The notes below the pieces were generated by a model. That model saw only the letters and a program-made list of their open reading frames with translations. It searched no databases and was not told the origin of the DNA. This document shows, in pieces, positions 37,396 through 47,327 of a stretch of DNA of 64,000 nucleotides (positions within the stretch are counted from its first letter, which is position 1; each line of letters opens with the position of its first letter). Both the position numbers and the translations under genes were made by a program. The stretch comes from Pyrenopolyporus hunteri (Eukaryota; Ascomycota; Sordariomycetes; Xylariales; Hypoxylaceae): NCBI GenBank assembly GCA_902806595.1, contig CADCXC010000038.1:2356001-2420000 (forward strand). The letters are read 5' to 3'.

Positions 37396-38010
37396 CTAGA
37401 GCGAAAATATTGCGGGGATATGGTTGAAGCTCCAACACGATCCAGAACGCCGGTGCGCCCTAAAAGAAGTGAAGGGGGCTAGAGTTCCTACGATAGGGTT
37501 AGGTAGTGCCGTGAGCTCACGGCCTTGAGGGTAATACCGTAAGGTACCTACCGATATGTCCTGTTCAGGGCATAACTTGACGAATCCCGTTATGTCTAAG
37601 TGAAGCCTAAGCGAACCACGTGTTGACCATAGTAACATAAGGGGACGTTGAGGGCCCTGATATATAAACTCACCCCTAAATGTTTCCCATTTCCTAGCCT
37701 CGAATAGAATAGCCTGCGGCGCTGAGGCCGGTATATTTACTGGCCTGTCGGTATAATGACACTGCGTATCTCCTAGCCTATGGTGTGGGAGCTTATAGGG
37801 GTATTCGGAGTCAATAGACACTTTCGGGGATGTACGTCGCTTCTGGGAAGCCAGATCAACGGTGGCTCCAATCCTACTTGACGCCGTACGTACAGCATAA
37901 CGTGAGCCCCTTGGACGCCCTATTTGCCTCGGTGGCCTGGCTCTAGAAGCGTATGTAACTCGAGTGGTCTCTACTCCATGGGAAATACGTATCCGGCGAT
38001 GGCTTAGCAT
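37396..38010 (-). CDS. Doubtful 204-codon frame
   Basis: An ATG-initiated open frame of 204 codons in an otherwise gene-free stretch. The protein is basic (Arg-rich N-terminus with RPPRQIGRPRGSR), without a domain I recognise, a signal peptide or a membrane helix. There is no supporting splice structure or recognisable neighbour. It could be a chance frame or a decayed gene; I list it only because it is the longest frame in 7 kb. Confidence 0.2.
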   Translation of the reverse strand: MLSHRRIRISHGVETTRVTYASRARPPRQIGRPRGSRYAVRTASSRIGATVDLASQKRRTSPKVSIDSEYPYKLPHHRLGDTQCHYTDRPVNIPASAPQAILFEARKWETFRGEFIYQGPQRPLMLLWSTRGSLRLHLDITGFVKLCPEQDISVGTLRYYPQGRELTALPNPIVGTLAPFTSFRAHRRSGSCWSFNHIPAIFSL

Positions 38011-38628
38011 TCGCTAGGTTTGCTTAACCGTATGGATTCAGTGTTCACCGGTCGGGGGTCCGTACCCCCACATATCATAAACTGTACTACCATCAGCTCG
38101 ACCGGGCCCGGCAGCGAGACGGCAACCTCTAGTGATTTCAGAGATTATCCCTTCATAGGTGCTGGAATCTAATCAGTTACATCCTATCCTATGTAGAAAC
38201 AAGTCTTCTAGAATGTTGACTGGTACGGATCGATTCCCTTACATACCTTAAGTCAAGCCTCTCTTCCCCCTTGATAGACTATAATCTAGCTCCAGCTGAA
38301 AGCTATACTAGCAAAGAGTGAAAAATTACCATTTACATAGGAAAGGGCAAGGGGGTGGTACTTAGTCGAAGGTCCACGGCCTTATCGAGCCATAACTACC
38401 TACCTACTCATTTTAGCGATCGCCTTAAGTGCTATATACACCTAATATTAGTTTCCAAACAGCCGCATTGTTTCATTTCAGGGGCAGATACTGACCACAA
38501 AGTTACTATTCGCCATCACCGCCGCCGTTAAGGGAAACCCGCCATGTTGAACGACATACCAACCCCTTCCGAAACGATACCTCCCGTTAGGGAACCAGTA
38601 CCATTGTTATCCTCTTTTCGAGATAGGT

Positions 38629-38640
38629 ATATATATATAA
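38629..38640 (+). promoter_or_regulatory. TATA-like run upstream of the orphan gene
   Basis: A TATATATATATAA run lies about 140 bp before the ATG at 38781, a plausible distance for a core promoter with a short leader. It could also be a chance TA microsatellite. Confidence 0.35.
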
Positions 38641-38780
38641 GGCCGGATAAAATCCCTCTTCGATTCGTATTCCTCCTGTTCGATTCATTATACCACAGAT
38701 AACAACAAGCCTGTAATCAACTACGTTCATAGCAGCATCATCAACAAGCAAAAACGAACGTAAAACTCGGGAAAGAGACG

Positions 38781-39266
38781 ATGACCGAGAACTCACTCAC
38801 AACTTCTGACTCTCATAACACGGCTCCGGTACGCGGTGGCCTGAGAATCCGGGACCTCTCCCGACTTTTCGCCGACCTCTTCGTCCAAAGCGGACGCCGT
38901 CGCCGTCGGCGGCAGCAGCGGGAGGCGCTCAGGATCCGGCGACGCGCGCGCGTGGCGCTCGAGCAGCGGTGCACCATCCCGGCCGCGGACCTCCACCGGC
39001 TCGCCGTCCTCGAGGGCGTGTACCTGGACCGGCCGAGGCGGCGGGCGCGCCTCGCCCCGGGCCTGGTCGCCAGGGTGTTCGAGCGGTCCGGCCAGTACCT
39101 CTTCCTCGGGTACGACGGGTACTACTACCGGAGCAGCCACAGGTACGGGCACGGGAGGAGTCGCGCTCTCGTCCTCGATACCCGCGTCCCGGTCCAGGTC
39201 AGGATCCTTGCGCAGCCGTACCGGCTGTTGTGCGACAGGGCCCAGGGTTGGGAAGTTCGCGCATAA
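38781..39266 (+). CDS. GC-rich, arginine-rich orphan protein, 161 aa
   Basis: I do not recognise it. The frame starts at ATG 38781 in the context GAGACGATGACC and ends at TAA 39264-39266 without an intron. The first 20 residues are Ser/Thr-rich; residues about 35-60 hold RRRRRRQQREALRIRRRAR, a strongly basic stretch that could act in nuclear import or nucleic-acid binding, which is inference. A more ordered second half follows (DLHRLAVLEGVYLDRPRRRARLAPGL, then a Tyr/Gly-rich FLGYDGYYYRSSHRYGHG). G/C content is far above the flanks, and the reverse strand is also open over much of it, a usual effect of high G/C. The ATG context, TATA run and sharp compositional edges favour a gene; absence of a known family leaves doubt. 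Confidence 0.5.
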   Translation: MTENSLTTSDSHNTAPVRGGLRIRDLSRLFADLFVQSGRRRRRRQQREALRIRRRARVALEQRCTIPAADLHRLAVLEGVYLDRPRRRARLAPGLVARVFERSGQYLFLGYDGYYYRSSHRYGHGRSRALVLDTRVPVQVRILAQPYRLLCDRAQGWEVRA

Positions 39267-40677
39267 GTTCGAGAGGGGCTCCTATCTACATCGTAGAGTG
39301 GGTAAGTATTATCTCCCACTCCCAAAGTAAAAAACTGTAACGGCGGGTTACCAAAGCCCGACGGTAAGTTGGGTTGAAGTAGAAGACGCGGAATTCGCAC
39401 CTTCAACCACCACTATGCCCCCGACACTTACCCCTTAACGAGGGGTTCGCGATATAGGCGTTATGATATGAGTGGGAGTTCGGACTTGTGCCCAGTTGAC
39501 AGTATCCGTGACCGTTGACATCTATCTGGATACTCTACCTCGTATTTGGAATTTCTGGTGGAAGTTAGCAGCTCACCGTTGGCTCCGCCGACTTACCAAG
39601 TCTAGTTTAGAGTCAGTAGGTAAAAACGAATAAGAAACTCATTCCAACTTTTTTCATATTTAGACCGAGCGGACGTGTCAATGTATTATTCTTAGACGTT
39701 ATAGTTCGGTTAGTGGTGAAGCCTTGTAGACTGTTAGTGGGGACGGAGATATAGTAAGTTTTAAAGGGAGAGCAGTCTTCAGAGGCTTTTGGCTCAAGCA
39801 GAATGCCTATAGATATATCAACCGACGAGACTGTTACTAATCAGGCTCTTTGTTGGAATTTTTATATTAGGAACAGGTGGACTAAGAATGTGCTGATGAT
39901 AAAAAGGTAGTCCAGATACCAAGGCTTTATTAAATTGTTCAAGGGAGAACAAATGTCATTGTGTTGCGTCCTATTGTTCATAACGCGCAATTGATCTGGC
40001 TCTAGGTAGCTAGCCTACGAAGATACCTGATATAATGTAGAGGGATATGCGCTGAAGTCGTCAGCTTTTTCAAGACGATTATGAGCAAGATGGTACATAG
40101 GCATCGGTATCAACGAATACAAAGCTACCATATTGTCTATGGCATATTATTAATCACTAGCGTGGATAGGGTTTCATTGCTAAGCCGTTGCTTGATATGT
40201 GAGTTTTGTCTCTTCTCAATTCATAGTGAAAACTAATACTTATGAAGGCATGAATGGAGATCTATTAATCCGCGGGGGGTGGTTCTTCGGCCCACTTTTG
40301 ATCGTCTGGAAAACGATATGAACAATCTCGTGTTGTTCTGAGCCTCCCTGTTTCCCGTGTCTACTCCATAATCCTCAGGTCCACTTCAATATCCATATAA
40401 CCCTAGAGGAAACCATCCGTCGAGTAAGGGTTATGCTCAGATATTGGGATGATGGTCTGGGCGGGCAATAAACCCGGACCTAACCCAATGGGCATGCCGT
40501 TCTTGAGGGTAAAGAGAGTGGTTATGTAATCCATGATACTCGTAGCGCGTTAGGGCGTCGTCAAAACCAGGACGTTCGCTAAATATGAGCTCTAGTGTGT
40601 TGGTACGACAGCGGGATACCTTTGTCCGGAGCGCGTAAATAGCCTAATGAGGCCACATGAACCGAACAAGCAGACGG
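39267..40677. other. Spacer between the orphan and the RING gene
   Basis: AT-leaning sequence with no frame over about 60 codons in its middle. The right end is the 3' flank of the RING gene. I see nothing else in it. Confidence 0.5.
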
Positions 40678-42240
40678 CTACGATCGTCTGTCACCCCCGA
40701 ACCGATCTCTAATCCAAGTAAATGGGCTGCTAGCGGAAGAGCCCCTATTTTCGCGGGACCTCTCACTCTGAGCTGAACGGCGACTAGAAGGGGAAGGGCT
40801 TCTAACCCTAGACGGTTGTTGCGATCCGAAGTACATCGGAGGAGAATTCGAGTCTCGCCGCGATGGCTGCTGCCTACCAGAAGGGCCAGCCTGGTCGGAT
40901 CTCAGACGGCCGAGAGGCGGCACTCCCTCCCGCCTCCTGTAATTAGACCCAGGACCCGAAGAACTAGGCTGTGTATTAGATGCTGCGCCGGGACGACCAG
41001 CAGCCTCCCCATCAATTGGTGCGCGGCAGATAGGGCAGGTGTTATGTTGCTTTAGCCATAAGACGACGCACTGTTCGTGAAACCAGTGTTTACACGGTAG
41101 CACGACGGCCTCGTCTCCGGCTTTAACCTCGTCAATGCAGATAGTGCATTCTCCTTTTAGTTCGGGTCCTAGCATCGCCTCATCCAATTTCTTCTTCGGC
41201 AGCCCCGCGATGGCTTCATCCGAGGCAGGTGCTGGCGCGTTCGACTGGGGGTTTGCCTCCATTAAATTCGTGATAATACGGTCCAACGCCTCTTGAGAGT
41301 AAACCGCATCTCCATGAGCCATATGGGGGTTTATGAGGCTCGCTATCAGCTGGCTTAAGGCCAATGAAAAATCCGCTGGCTGACGAACATTGCCATCGTC
41401 ATCATTGTGATTCGGAGAGTCATGGCCTACGGGAGGGCCCATGCCTCCCATTATATTACCAAAGACCCTAAGCAATCATTAGTAACAGCTAAAATGGACG
41501 TAGTAGATGAGTCGGAAACGTAGAAAGGTATAGACCAAACAAGCCCCCGGATTTCGTACCTTTGAAATGGGTCTTCGGGCCCAGATCCAATTCCCTGGCT
41601 AGGATTAGGATGAACTTGTCTCGGGCCGGAAGAAAAAGTGAAGCTGCTGACGCCGCCGGTGAAGCCAGGGCCAGAGACCCTCTGAACGGTGATTCGTGAG
41701 GGTTGGCTGGCGAACAACGTGTCTGGGCCGGAGCGACCGACCGCGGTATGTCCTCCTATATCACTTATTAACTCGGTGAATCTGCGGATTACTTGGTCGG
41801 CGTTTTCAGGACCCGTCCGCGGGCTGGTTCCTGGACTCTGACGATCGGGAGAACGGAAAATGGTTCGGTGGGCAAAAAACCCTCCCGGGCCATGGAACTC
41901 ATGTTCATCGAAATCGTCGTCGTCGAATTCTTCATCGGAATCGAATAGGCGGCCCCGAAGAGAGTTTTGATAGGAGCGACGATCGCCGGAATCGGCCGGC
42001 GAACCACCTTCGTAAATGTTACGGGGATCGTTGTCGGGCGAAACCTTTTATCCGATCAGCACGACATAGATAAGTTTAGGACGGGGGTACAGAACGTACT
42101 ATCTCCGTAATCTCGCTTCGGCATCGAGGACAGTCTAAGGTACCAGGTTGTTCATCTTTGTACCACTCATGTGTGCAGTTATGGCAAAACACAACTTCGC
42201 GACCAGTAGTCGCATCTAGGTGATTGTTTCTAGACGCCAT
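40678..42240 (-). CDS. Zinc-ribbon and RING-H2 E3 ubiquitin ligase, 471 aa
   Basis: This is probably an E3 of the RNF115/RNF126-like architecture: an N-terminal CxxC...CxxC zinc ribbon that in animal relatives binds ubiquitin, and a C-terminal RING-H2 that recruits E2. Exons in transcript order are 42240-42100, 42044-41560 and 41467-40678 (1416 nt, in phase). The ribbon uses Cys19, 22, 37 and 40 (CHNC, then CPRC). The RING-H2 has the full ligand set Cys316, 319, 334, His336, His339, Cys342, 353 and 356 (CTICIDE ... LPCKHWFHEQC ... CPIC). Between them lie an acidic Asp/Glu run and a Gly/Ser-rich low-complexity part. The tail after the RING is Ser/Arg/Pro-rich and disordered. No membrane helix is seen. 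The E3 class is secure; the substrates are unknown. Confidence 0.9.
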
Positions 42241-44069
42241 CTGGCCCTGCCTGGATTGTCGGTAGGCGGCGAGGGCAGTGACTCCCAGGCCAATAGCTAG
42301 GCCGGCTGCTCGAAACGCTCGGAACGCCAGGGTGATAAATCAATGACAAGACGCAAGTATCAACCGCCGGGCGTTATACAGTTCCTTAATTCTTCAAAGA
42401 AGACGCGGTAGGATTCGATGGATTAGGCCGGCTAGGTCGACGGCGACTAAAATAATAAAGGCGGTTAAGTTGGTGGTAAGGCTGACGTGGGGTGGTTGAG
42501 GTCCGATATGCTAGATTGCATGTAGCCGTAACATCGGATTGATCAAATGTCCGGCAAGGCGGATTTTGGTCCCGGAGGTAGTATAAGTAATAAACCGGCG
42601 GGCAATCTGCGAAAAGTAGGCTCGCGCGACAACTGCTGCACGTCCGTTAGCAGCTGAGTCAGGTGTGAGTATTTAAGTACGTAGGAAAGAGGCAAGAAGA
42701 CTCGTATCGTACGGTATCGACGGCGACACATACCTCGCAATCAAGTACGAGCAATGAACACGTCGGCGGATACCACGGGGCGACGGGAGGTAATGCCTGA
42801 CCTATAGGTCTTGGTGGCTCGGGGGGCAAATGGTATCCTTAAACTACCTTACCTAAGGTAGGTAGGTAGCGGGAAAAGTTGAGGCCGTGTGTTCGTCCAC
42901 GGTCGGAAATTCAACGAATGGTAGTCGAGATGGAAATCCAGTGGAAGGTCTGAGATCCGGAGTCCATGTGTGTGTACCTAGATCTATCGTGAGAAGATTC
43001 CCCAGGAGACTTGAGACTCCAACTCGCGGGATTTCAGTCTTCCGAGGATCGGAAATTACCACTATGTATAGGTAACTATTAATGTTGAAAGAGTCCTTTG
43101 TGAGGTGGGAGAGCGTTTGGATGAACGGTATGTGGAAAAAAAAAGATTCGCATCAAATAACAAGTTGATAGTCGAAGTTGCTGATTATGGAATTTGGTGA
43201 ATTGCCCCAGTTTGCTTTCGTCATTTAACAGGGTAAACCGTCTCCAGCTTAATAAACCTAGGTCATCGTCTTCAAGCATGGAAAGAGGTACCTACATGCA
43301 TTATCGTAATGCGACGCACGTGCCACATACCAGGTACGCAGGTACGTACCGCGGGGCAGTTCTTGAACACGTTGTTGCACAGCCACGTAAGCAGGTATCC
43401 ACCTGTGTAGAATCATGGCGCATTACCTGATAGACCATCATGGAATTATGGCGCGTTTAGACGTACCTAGGTACCTACTATACCTACTACACGTAAACAA
43501 TTCAGAGGTACGAATATAATTTTAGGGTATATTCCATACGAAGGCACAGGCAGGTACGCCTATTACCCGGCTGTTAAGCCACGAGATTACGGTATATTAG
43601 GTAGGTAGGCATAGAAGTCCTTTCCAGGGGTATAGGGCCGGTGTCATATTTCGTTCTGATAAGAGGTCACGCGAGATGATGGAAGAAGGTATCACCATTA
43701 TCGACGGCACTGAGAGCCCACTAACGAGTTCTCGATACCCATACGAAACGGAGTCGAGTAACATAGGTAGTTTATACATATCAATGGTAATATCCGTATC
43801 GGAGTATAATGTTGTTACGCTAGTTCCTTAACCCCCCTAAAGACTCTAGAATAGCCCATTTCTGTATCTCGACCGCCCAGGGGTGTAAGTACCTATCTAC
43901 CTCCTTTTGGGTAGATGATAATAGCATGCGTTTGATAGAGATATTTTCTTCTGGTACTAGTCGGCGCAACACCTCCATACCTAGGTATTTTATACAATGG
44001 CATTAGCAGCCTCTCCCCACGCCACGTCTAACCAACCAAGATCTCCTCAGCATAGAATCTACCTTATTT
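42241..44069. other. Spacer between the RING gene promoter and the FIS1 3' end
   Basis: It carries the RING gene promoter and several CCTA/TAGG motifs (near 42,843-42,868 and 43,463-43,480). Short frames do not look coding. The right end is the FIS1 3' UTR. Confidence 0.5.
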
Positions 44070-44787
44070 CTATCGTCTCTTACCACGGAACAGAATGCCA
44101 CCGATTACGCCAGCGGCGATGGCGACGCCGCTTATGATCGCAACGCCCATAAGACCTTCTTTGGTCACTTTGTCGTCGATCAATCTGCGTAAATCCGCAG
44201 CCTGATGATTGGCCGGTTCCTTATCGAGCAGCAAATCGTTGTACCGCCTCGCCTCGCCGTAGTTCCCCAGCTTGAAGTTGGCTAATGCCAAATAGTAGAG
44301 GCATTCGCGACGGCGGTCGGGCGACACTCGAAATATTTCCGAAAGTAGGCGTACTCCCAATTGCTGATCGCTTCGTGAGTTGGATTTGATCAGGCCCTGC
44401 AAAAATACCATCAGCAAAATGGTCGCCGGACGAAAAGAAGAAAGAAGAAAGGAAAGGAAAGGAAAACCCCGCGCGCAGAATTATATGTAAGTAGACGTAC
44501 CCAGGCGTAGTTGAATTTAGTTTGGATGCCAGCCATCTCGCCCTCTTTTTCATATTGTGCTCGTAGAGTCTCGAGTTCCGCGGCCTTCAGCGGGCTATCG
44601 GAGTAGGAGTTAGCCAACGACATGAAGCGGGGGAGGCGGAGGAAGGGAATCGTACGTTTCCGCGTCCACGGCATCTAAAAGCAATGAAAGAAGTAATAAT
44701 TAGCATATATATTTCACCTCCATTCGCCGAGAGATTTGAACAAGACCCAACAAAGAGACAGGTATACTTACAAGGTAGCGCCGTCAT
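44070..44787 (-). CDS. FIS1: Mitochondrial fission protein Fis1, 151 aa
   Basis: Fis1 is a tail-anchored protein of the mitochondrial (and peroxisomal) outer membrane that helps recruit the Dnm1 fission dynamin. Exons in transcript order are 44787-44772 (16 nt), 44674-44656 (19 nt), 44594-44501 and 44396-44070 (456 nt, in phase). The N-terminal arm reads MTALPYAVDAET. The TPR-like bundle includes YEKEGEMAGIQTKFNYAWGLIKS, LLSEIFRVSPDRRRECLYYLALANFKLGNYGEARRYNDLLL and DKEPANHQAADLRRLIDDKV in its helices. The C-terminal anchor (GVAIISGVAIAAGVIGGILF) ends in the basic RGKRR expected for outer-membrane targeting. Length equals the family norm. The two first exons are tiny, so an open frame starting in intron sequence at 44674 should not be mistaken for the start. 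It shares a 642-bp divergent promoter with SPC24. Confidence 0.95.
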
Positions 44788-45429
44788 CTTGCTGATATTG
44801 GCAGCCCAGATTTCAAAATCGCAAGTCGGACTGTGCGGCTTTCTGGTATCTAATAGAAAAAAATGATAGTAGAGTACGCAGAATAGGTGCGCTGGGTGAC
44901 CTTCTCTTAAATTACTGCCTTTGCTGTGCAGCGATAGTTCATATGTACATATAAGCAGCGTAGGTATCACGGAGGCAGAAAAAGAAGTATACTTGAGGGA
45001 AGAAGGTAGTACGAATGTTTCTAAATGTGGCGGGAGCTCTCAAAGTCGTCACCTGTCGAGGGGTGTGGCGCCAATGACGCAGAGGTACGGGTGGGCCCAT
45101 GGCTAGGTACCTAGGTACCTCATATGTACCTACATACATACATACCTATGTATATCCTGGGTCTACCGCAGGAAGGGGAAGCGCCAAGAGATGTGCAGAA
45201 CAAGATACGTACCTACCCATCCTTTCAAAATACATATTAGTCGTCCCGGTGATACCGCGGTTTGTTTTGTCCACTACCCCATTTAGTCGCAATACTGGAA
45301 ATACTGGAATAGAACAATCCCACTCTTGACTGCGAAAAATCCACCAAAAAGGCATTCTCAATAACGCGATCCTTCGATACCGAAAGTCGACTCCAAACAG
45401 CAGGAAGACCTTGGCTAAATACAATCACC
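44788..45429. promoter_or_regulatory. Divergent promoter region FIS1 / SPC24
   Basis: This 642-bp stretch separates two diverging start codons and must hold both promoters. It contains CCTAGGTACCTA-type palindromes near 45,103-45,145. I cannot point to a specific factor site. Confidence 0.6.
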
Positions 45430-46166
45430 ATGCTTCTAGACGAAGATCCCGCTACTGTACGACATTCTCCCAAGCATCATTAAGTCATGGACCCGATACT
45501 AACAGCACACAGCTCATCCGCGAAACGATCAACCACTTCAACACCGCCCCCGATAAACTAGCTGTTTCGCGCATCGGGGACTCACTATCCACCCTAAAAC
45601 AAGCGCGGGAGCTTCGAATCAGAGAAGCCGAGACGTCGCTGAAGAGTATGATTTTATTTTCGCATAGCATCCGATCAGTTGTATTATCGACTCTATACTA
45701 ACGCGGATAAACAAATCCAGAGCTTGCCCGCACCCTCAATACCCTCCAAGCACAGCATGAAGAGCTTACGTCGACGCACTCGTCTTCCGCACACGCATCC
45801 GAGATATCGCGCCTCGATACACAGAAGTTCCGGATCGCGAAAGCGGTGTCCGACCTAGAGATGGAAGCAGAGCGTCTGTCTTCCCAACAAGCCGATCTAG
45901 CAGCGCGCCTGCAAGAGCTGGAGCTGCAGGGCCTGGAAGGATCACCGGATGAGGCTGCGAAGCGAAGGGATCCTGTTGATGACGAGGTGTTGTTACGCCT
46001 GAAGGTGTATCGAAGCCTGGGTATCGATCTAGAGCGGGACGAGAAGGACGGCGAGTTCTCCAGGGCCATTGTGCGTAACGATCGCAAGGGCGATGTTCAT
46101 GTTATCAACATGGACAAGAAGTTCTCGCGCTTCTTTTATGCGAATTATTTCTGGCAGACGCTCTAA
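45430..46166 (+). CDS. SPC24: Kinetochore protein Spc24 (Ndc80 complex), 201 aa
   Basis: Spc24 pairs with Spc25 at the centromere-facing end of the Ndc80 complex that couples kinetochores to microtubules. Exons are 45430-45456, 45513-45645 and 45721-46166 (606 nt, in phase). The N-terminus MLLDEDPAT-LIRETINHFN matches the usual short exon-1 start of the family. Residues about 40-130 form a long heptad-like coiled coil (KLARTLNTLQAQHEELTS, then KAVSDLEMEAERLSSQQADL). A compact C-terminal globular domain follows (LRLKVYRSLGIDLERDEKDG, then FSRFFYANYFWQTL at the end), characteristic of Spc24. Length fits the family. The gene faces FIS1 head-to-head and the membrane-protein gene tail-to-tail. Confidence 0.94.
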
Positions 46167-46589
46167 AATCAAGGTATCAACTTGGCCTCGCCTGAGGAAG
46201 TCCTTATGAGGTGGGGGAACTATGGATATTGCTGCACGGTGTTGGGCGTTTTTTGTTGGAATACCATTGCTTTTCTAGATCTTCGTAACCACCACCAATA
46301 CATTTTACTACGAAACAGAATCAAGCTATGCATACAAATCGGCACCTAGCCCAATTCCGCCATAAAATCAAACCAATAGCCGTCGCCCAGCATTTTTAAT
46401 CTTGACGATAGACGTGATTGTCCTCCAACACCTTTTGCTACAAGCACAAAACATATAAATACTTACTTACTACAGAACGCCACACCCTTCTATCCAACCA
46501 TATCCTCCATTACACAGATCATTTGCCTCCAATCAATCGATCTCTTCAGCCGATCATCGAATCACTAAACCTTTCTGGATCAGTCATCC
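46167..46589. other. Convergent 3' spacer
   Basis: A 423-bp stretch between the stop codons of SPC24 (plus) and the membrane-protein gene (minus). It would hold both 3' UTRs. No gene seen. Confidence 0.6.
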
Positions 46590-47327
46590 TCAGCATCGGC
46601 AGCTTTTGGAATATTTCCCCTCCAGCATAGGGAAGTATCCGTCCTCATCAACTTTAGTGAACCCGCGTGGCCTGCCACTCGTTGGTGTTCTTGCTCTTGA
46701 GCTGTTGGGCGATGTATAGGTTTTGACACCCTCGGGGCTGTACGCTGCCGAGGTGTTGGCGCCTTTCATGTAAAGGCCTAGTCCGTTAGTTCCCGATAAC
46801 ACGGCCCCTCCACTCTGGGATCTGAAATGATGTCGGTGGTCTGGTATTTCAAGTCGCGAATTGAGCTTATACCACTGCTGATCGCCCGCGGGGTCCGCGT
46901 CGACATCTACGCTATCTAATCTCCATCCACCTACGCCCTCAAAGTCCCTCTCGAGCCCAATGCTTGGTGTCAGGGCAAGTCCGTCGAGGCTGCCGACAGG
47001 TGTGGTAGAGCCGCTGCTAAGGCTACCTTGTCTCTTACGACGGCGTCGAAGCGGCGCCTCAGGTGAGGACGGCGGAGAGGGTTCCGCTGAGGGCAATGAG
47101 GCGGCCGAAGGAGTCCGTTGCGAGGATATGTAGCGGGTATGTGGCGCATGACCGACTAACACGTAGCGCAAGGTTTCTAGCCCGACGTCGAAGTACACGA
47201 GGAAAAGTCGTAAGAATAGGACCATAAAGGCTAGGATAGTCGTAAAGCCGGCACAAAGGGCGAGGGGGAGGGCGACGAAGAAGAAGAATGGGAATATGAA
47301 GAATTGGAGAGGGCCGAAAACCGCCAT
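46590..47327 (-). CDS. Uncharacterised membrane protein, 245 aa
   Basis: I do not recognise a named family. It is a single exon from ATG 47327 to TGA 46590. The first 60 residues are strongly hydrophobic: a Phe-rich helix (FFIFPFFFFVALPLALCAGF) followed directly by a second (FTTILAFMVLFLRLFLVYFDVGL), suggesting a re-entrant or two-pass hairpin. The remaining 180 residues are a polar, Ser/Pro-rich, probably cytoplasmic tail with a basic cluster RRRRKRQ, a KLNSRLEIPDHRHHF motif and an aromatic end (GYFPMLEGKYSK). A hairpin plus disordered tail would suit an ER or lipid-droplet protein, which is inference only. The 3' end may hide a short intron, because the last CRC residues look unusual. It is convergent with SPC24. 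Confidence 0.75.
   Translation of the reverse strand: MAVFGPLQFFIFPFFFFVALPLALCAGFTTILAFMVLFLRLFLVYFDVGLETLRYVLVGHAPHTRYISSQRTPSAASLPSAEPSPPSSPEAPLRRRRKRQGSLSSGSTTPVGSLDGLALTPSIGLERDFEGVGGWRLDSVDVDADPAGDQQWYKLNSRLEIPDHRHHFRSQSGGAVLSGTNGLGLYMKGANTSAAYSPEGVKTYTSPNSSRARTPTSGRPRGFTKVDEDGYFPMLEGKYSKSCRC

Larger units (their letters stand above)
31513..38780. other. Gene-poor 7.3-kb stretch
   Basis: No gene is supported by splicing and recognisable protein together. The left end is the promoter of the Zn2Cys6 factor, with GTATC pentamers and a 14-bp palindrome at 32118-32131. A tandem 14-17-mer sits at 33807-33868. From about 35.9 to 38.4 kb the DNA leans AT. The longest ATG frame is a 204-codon minus-strand one (37396-38010), listed separately as doubtful. 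The right end has a TATA run before the orphan gene. Confidence 0.45.

Noticed and set aside
38793..39152. 119-codon minus-strand frame opposite the orphan gene
   Set aside because: Pro/Glu/Val-rich composition is typical of a GC-rich shadow frame. The plus-strand frame is longer and has a better ATG context and TATA run.
44411..44674. Frame starting ATGCCGTGG as the FIS1 start
   Set aside because: The first 18 codons run in the wrong phase through exon 2 and intron 2. The conserved start MTALPYAVDAET is made by two micro-exons upstream.
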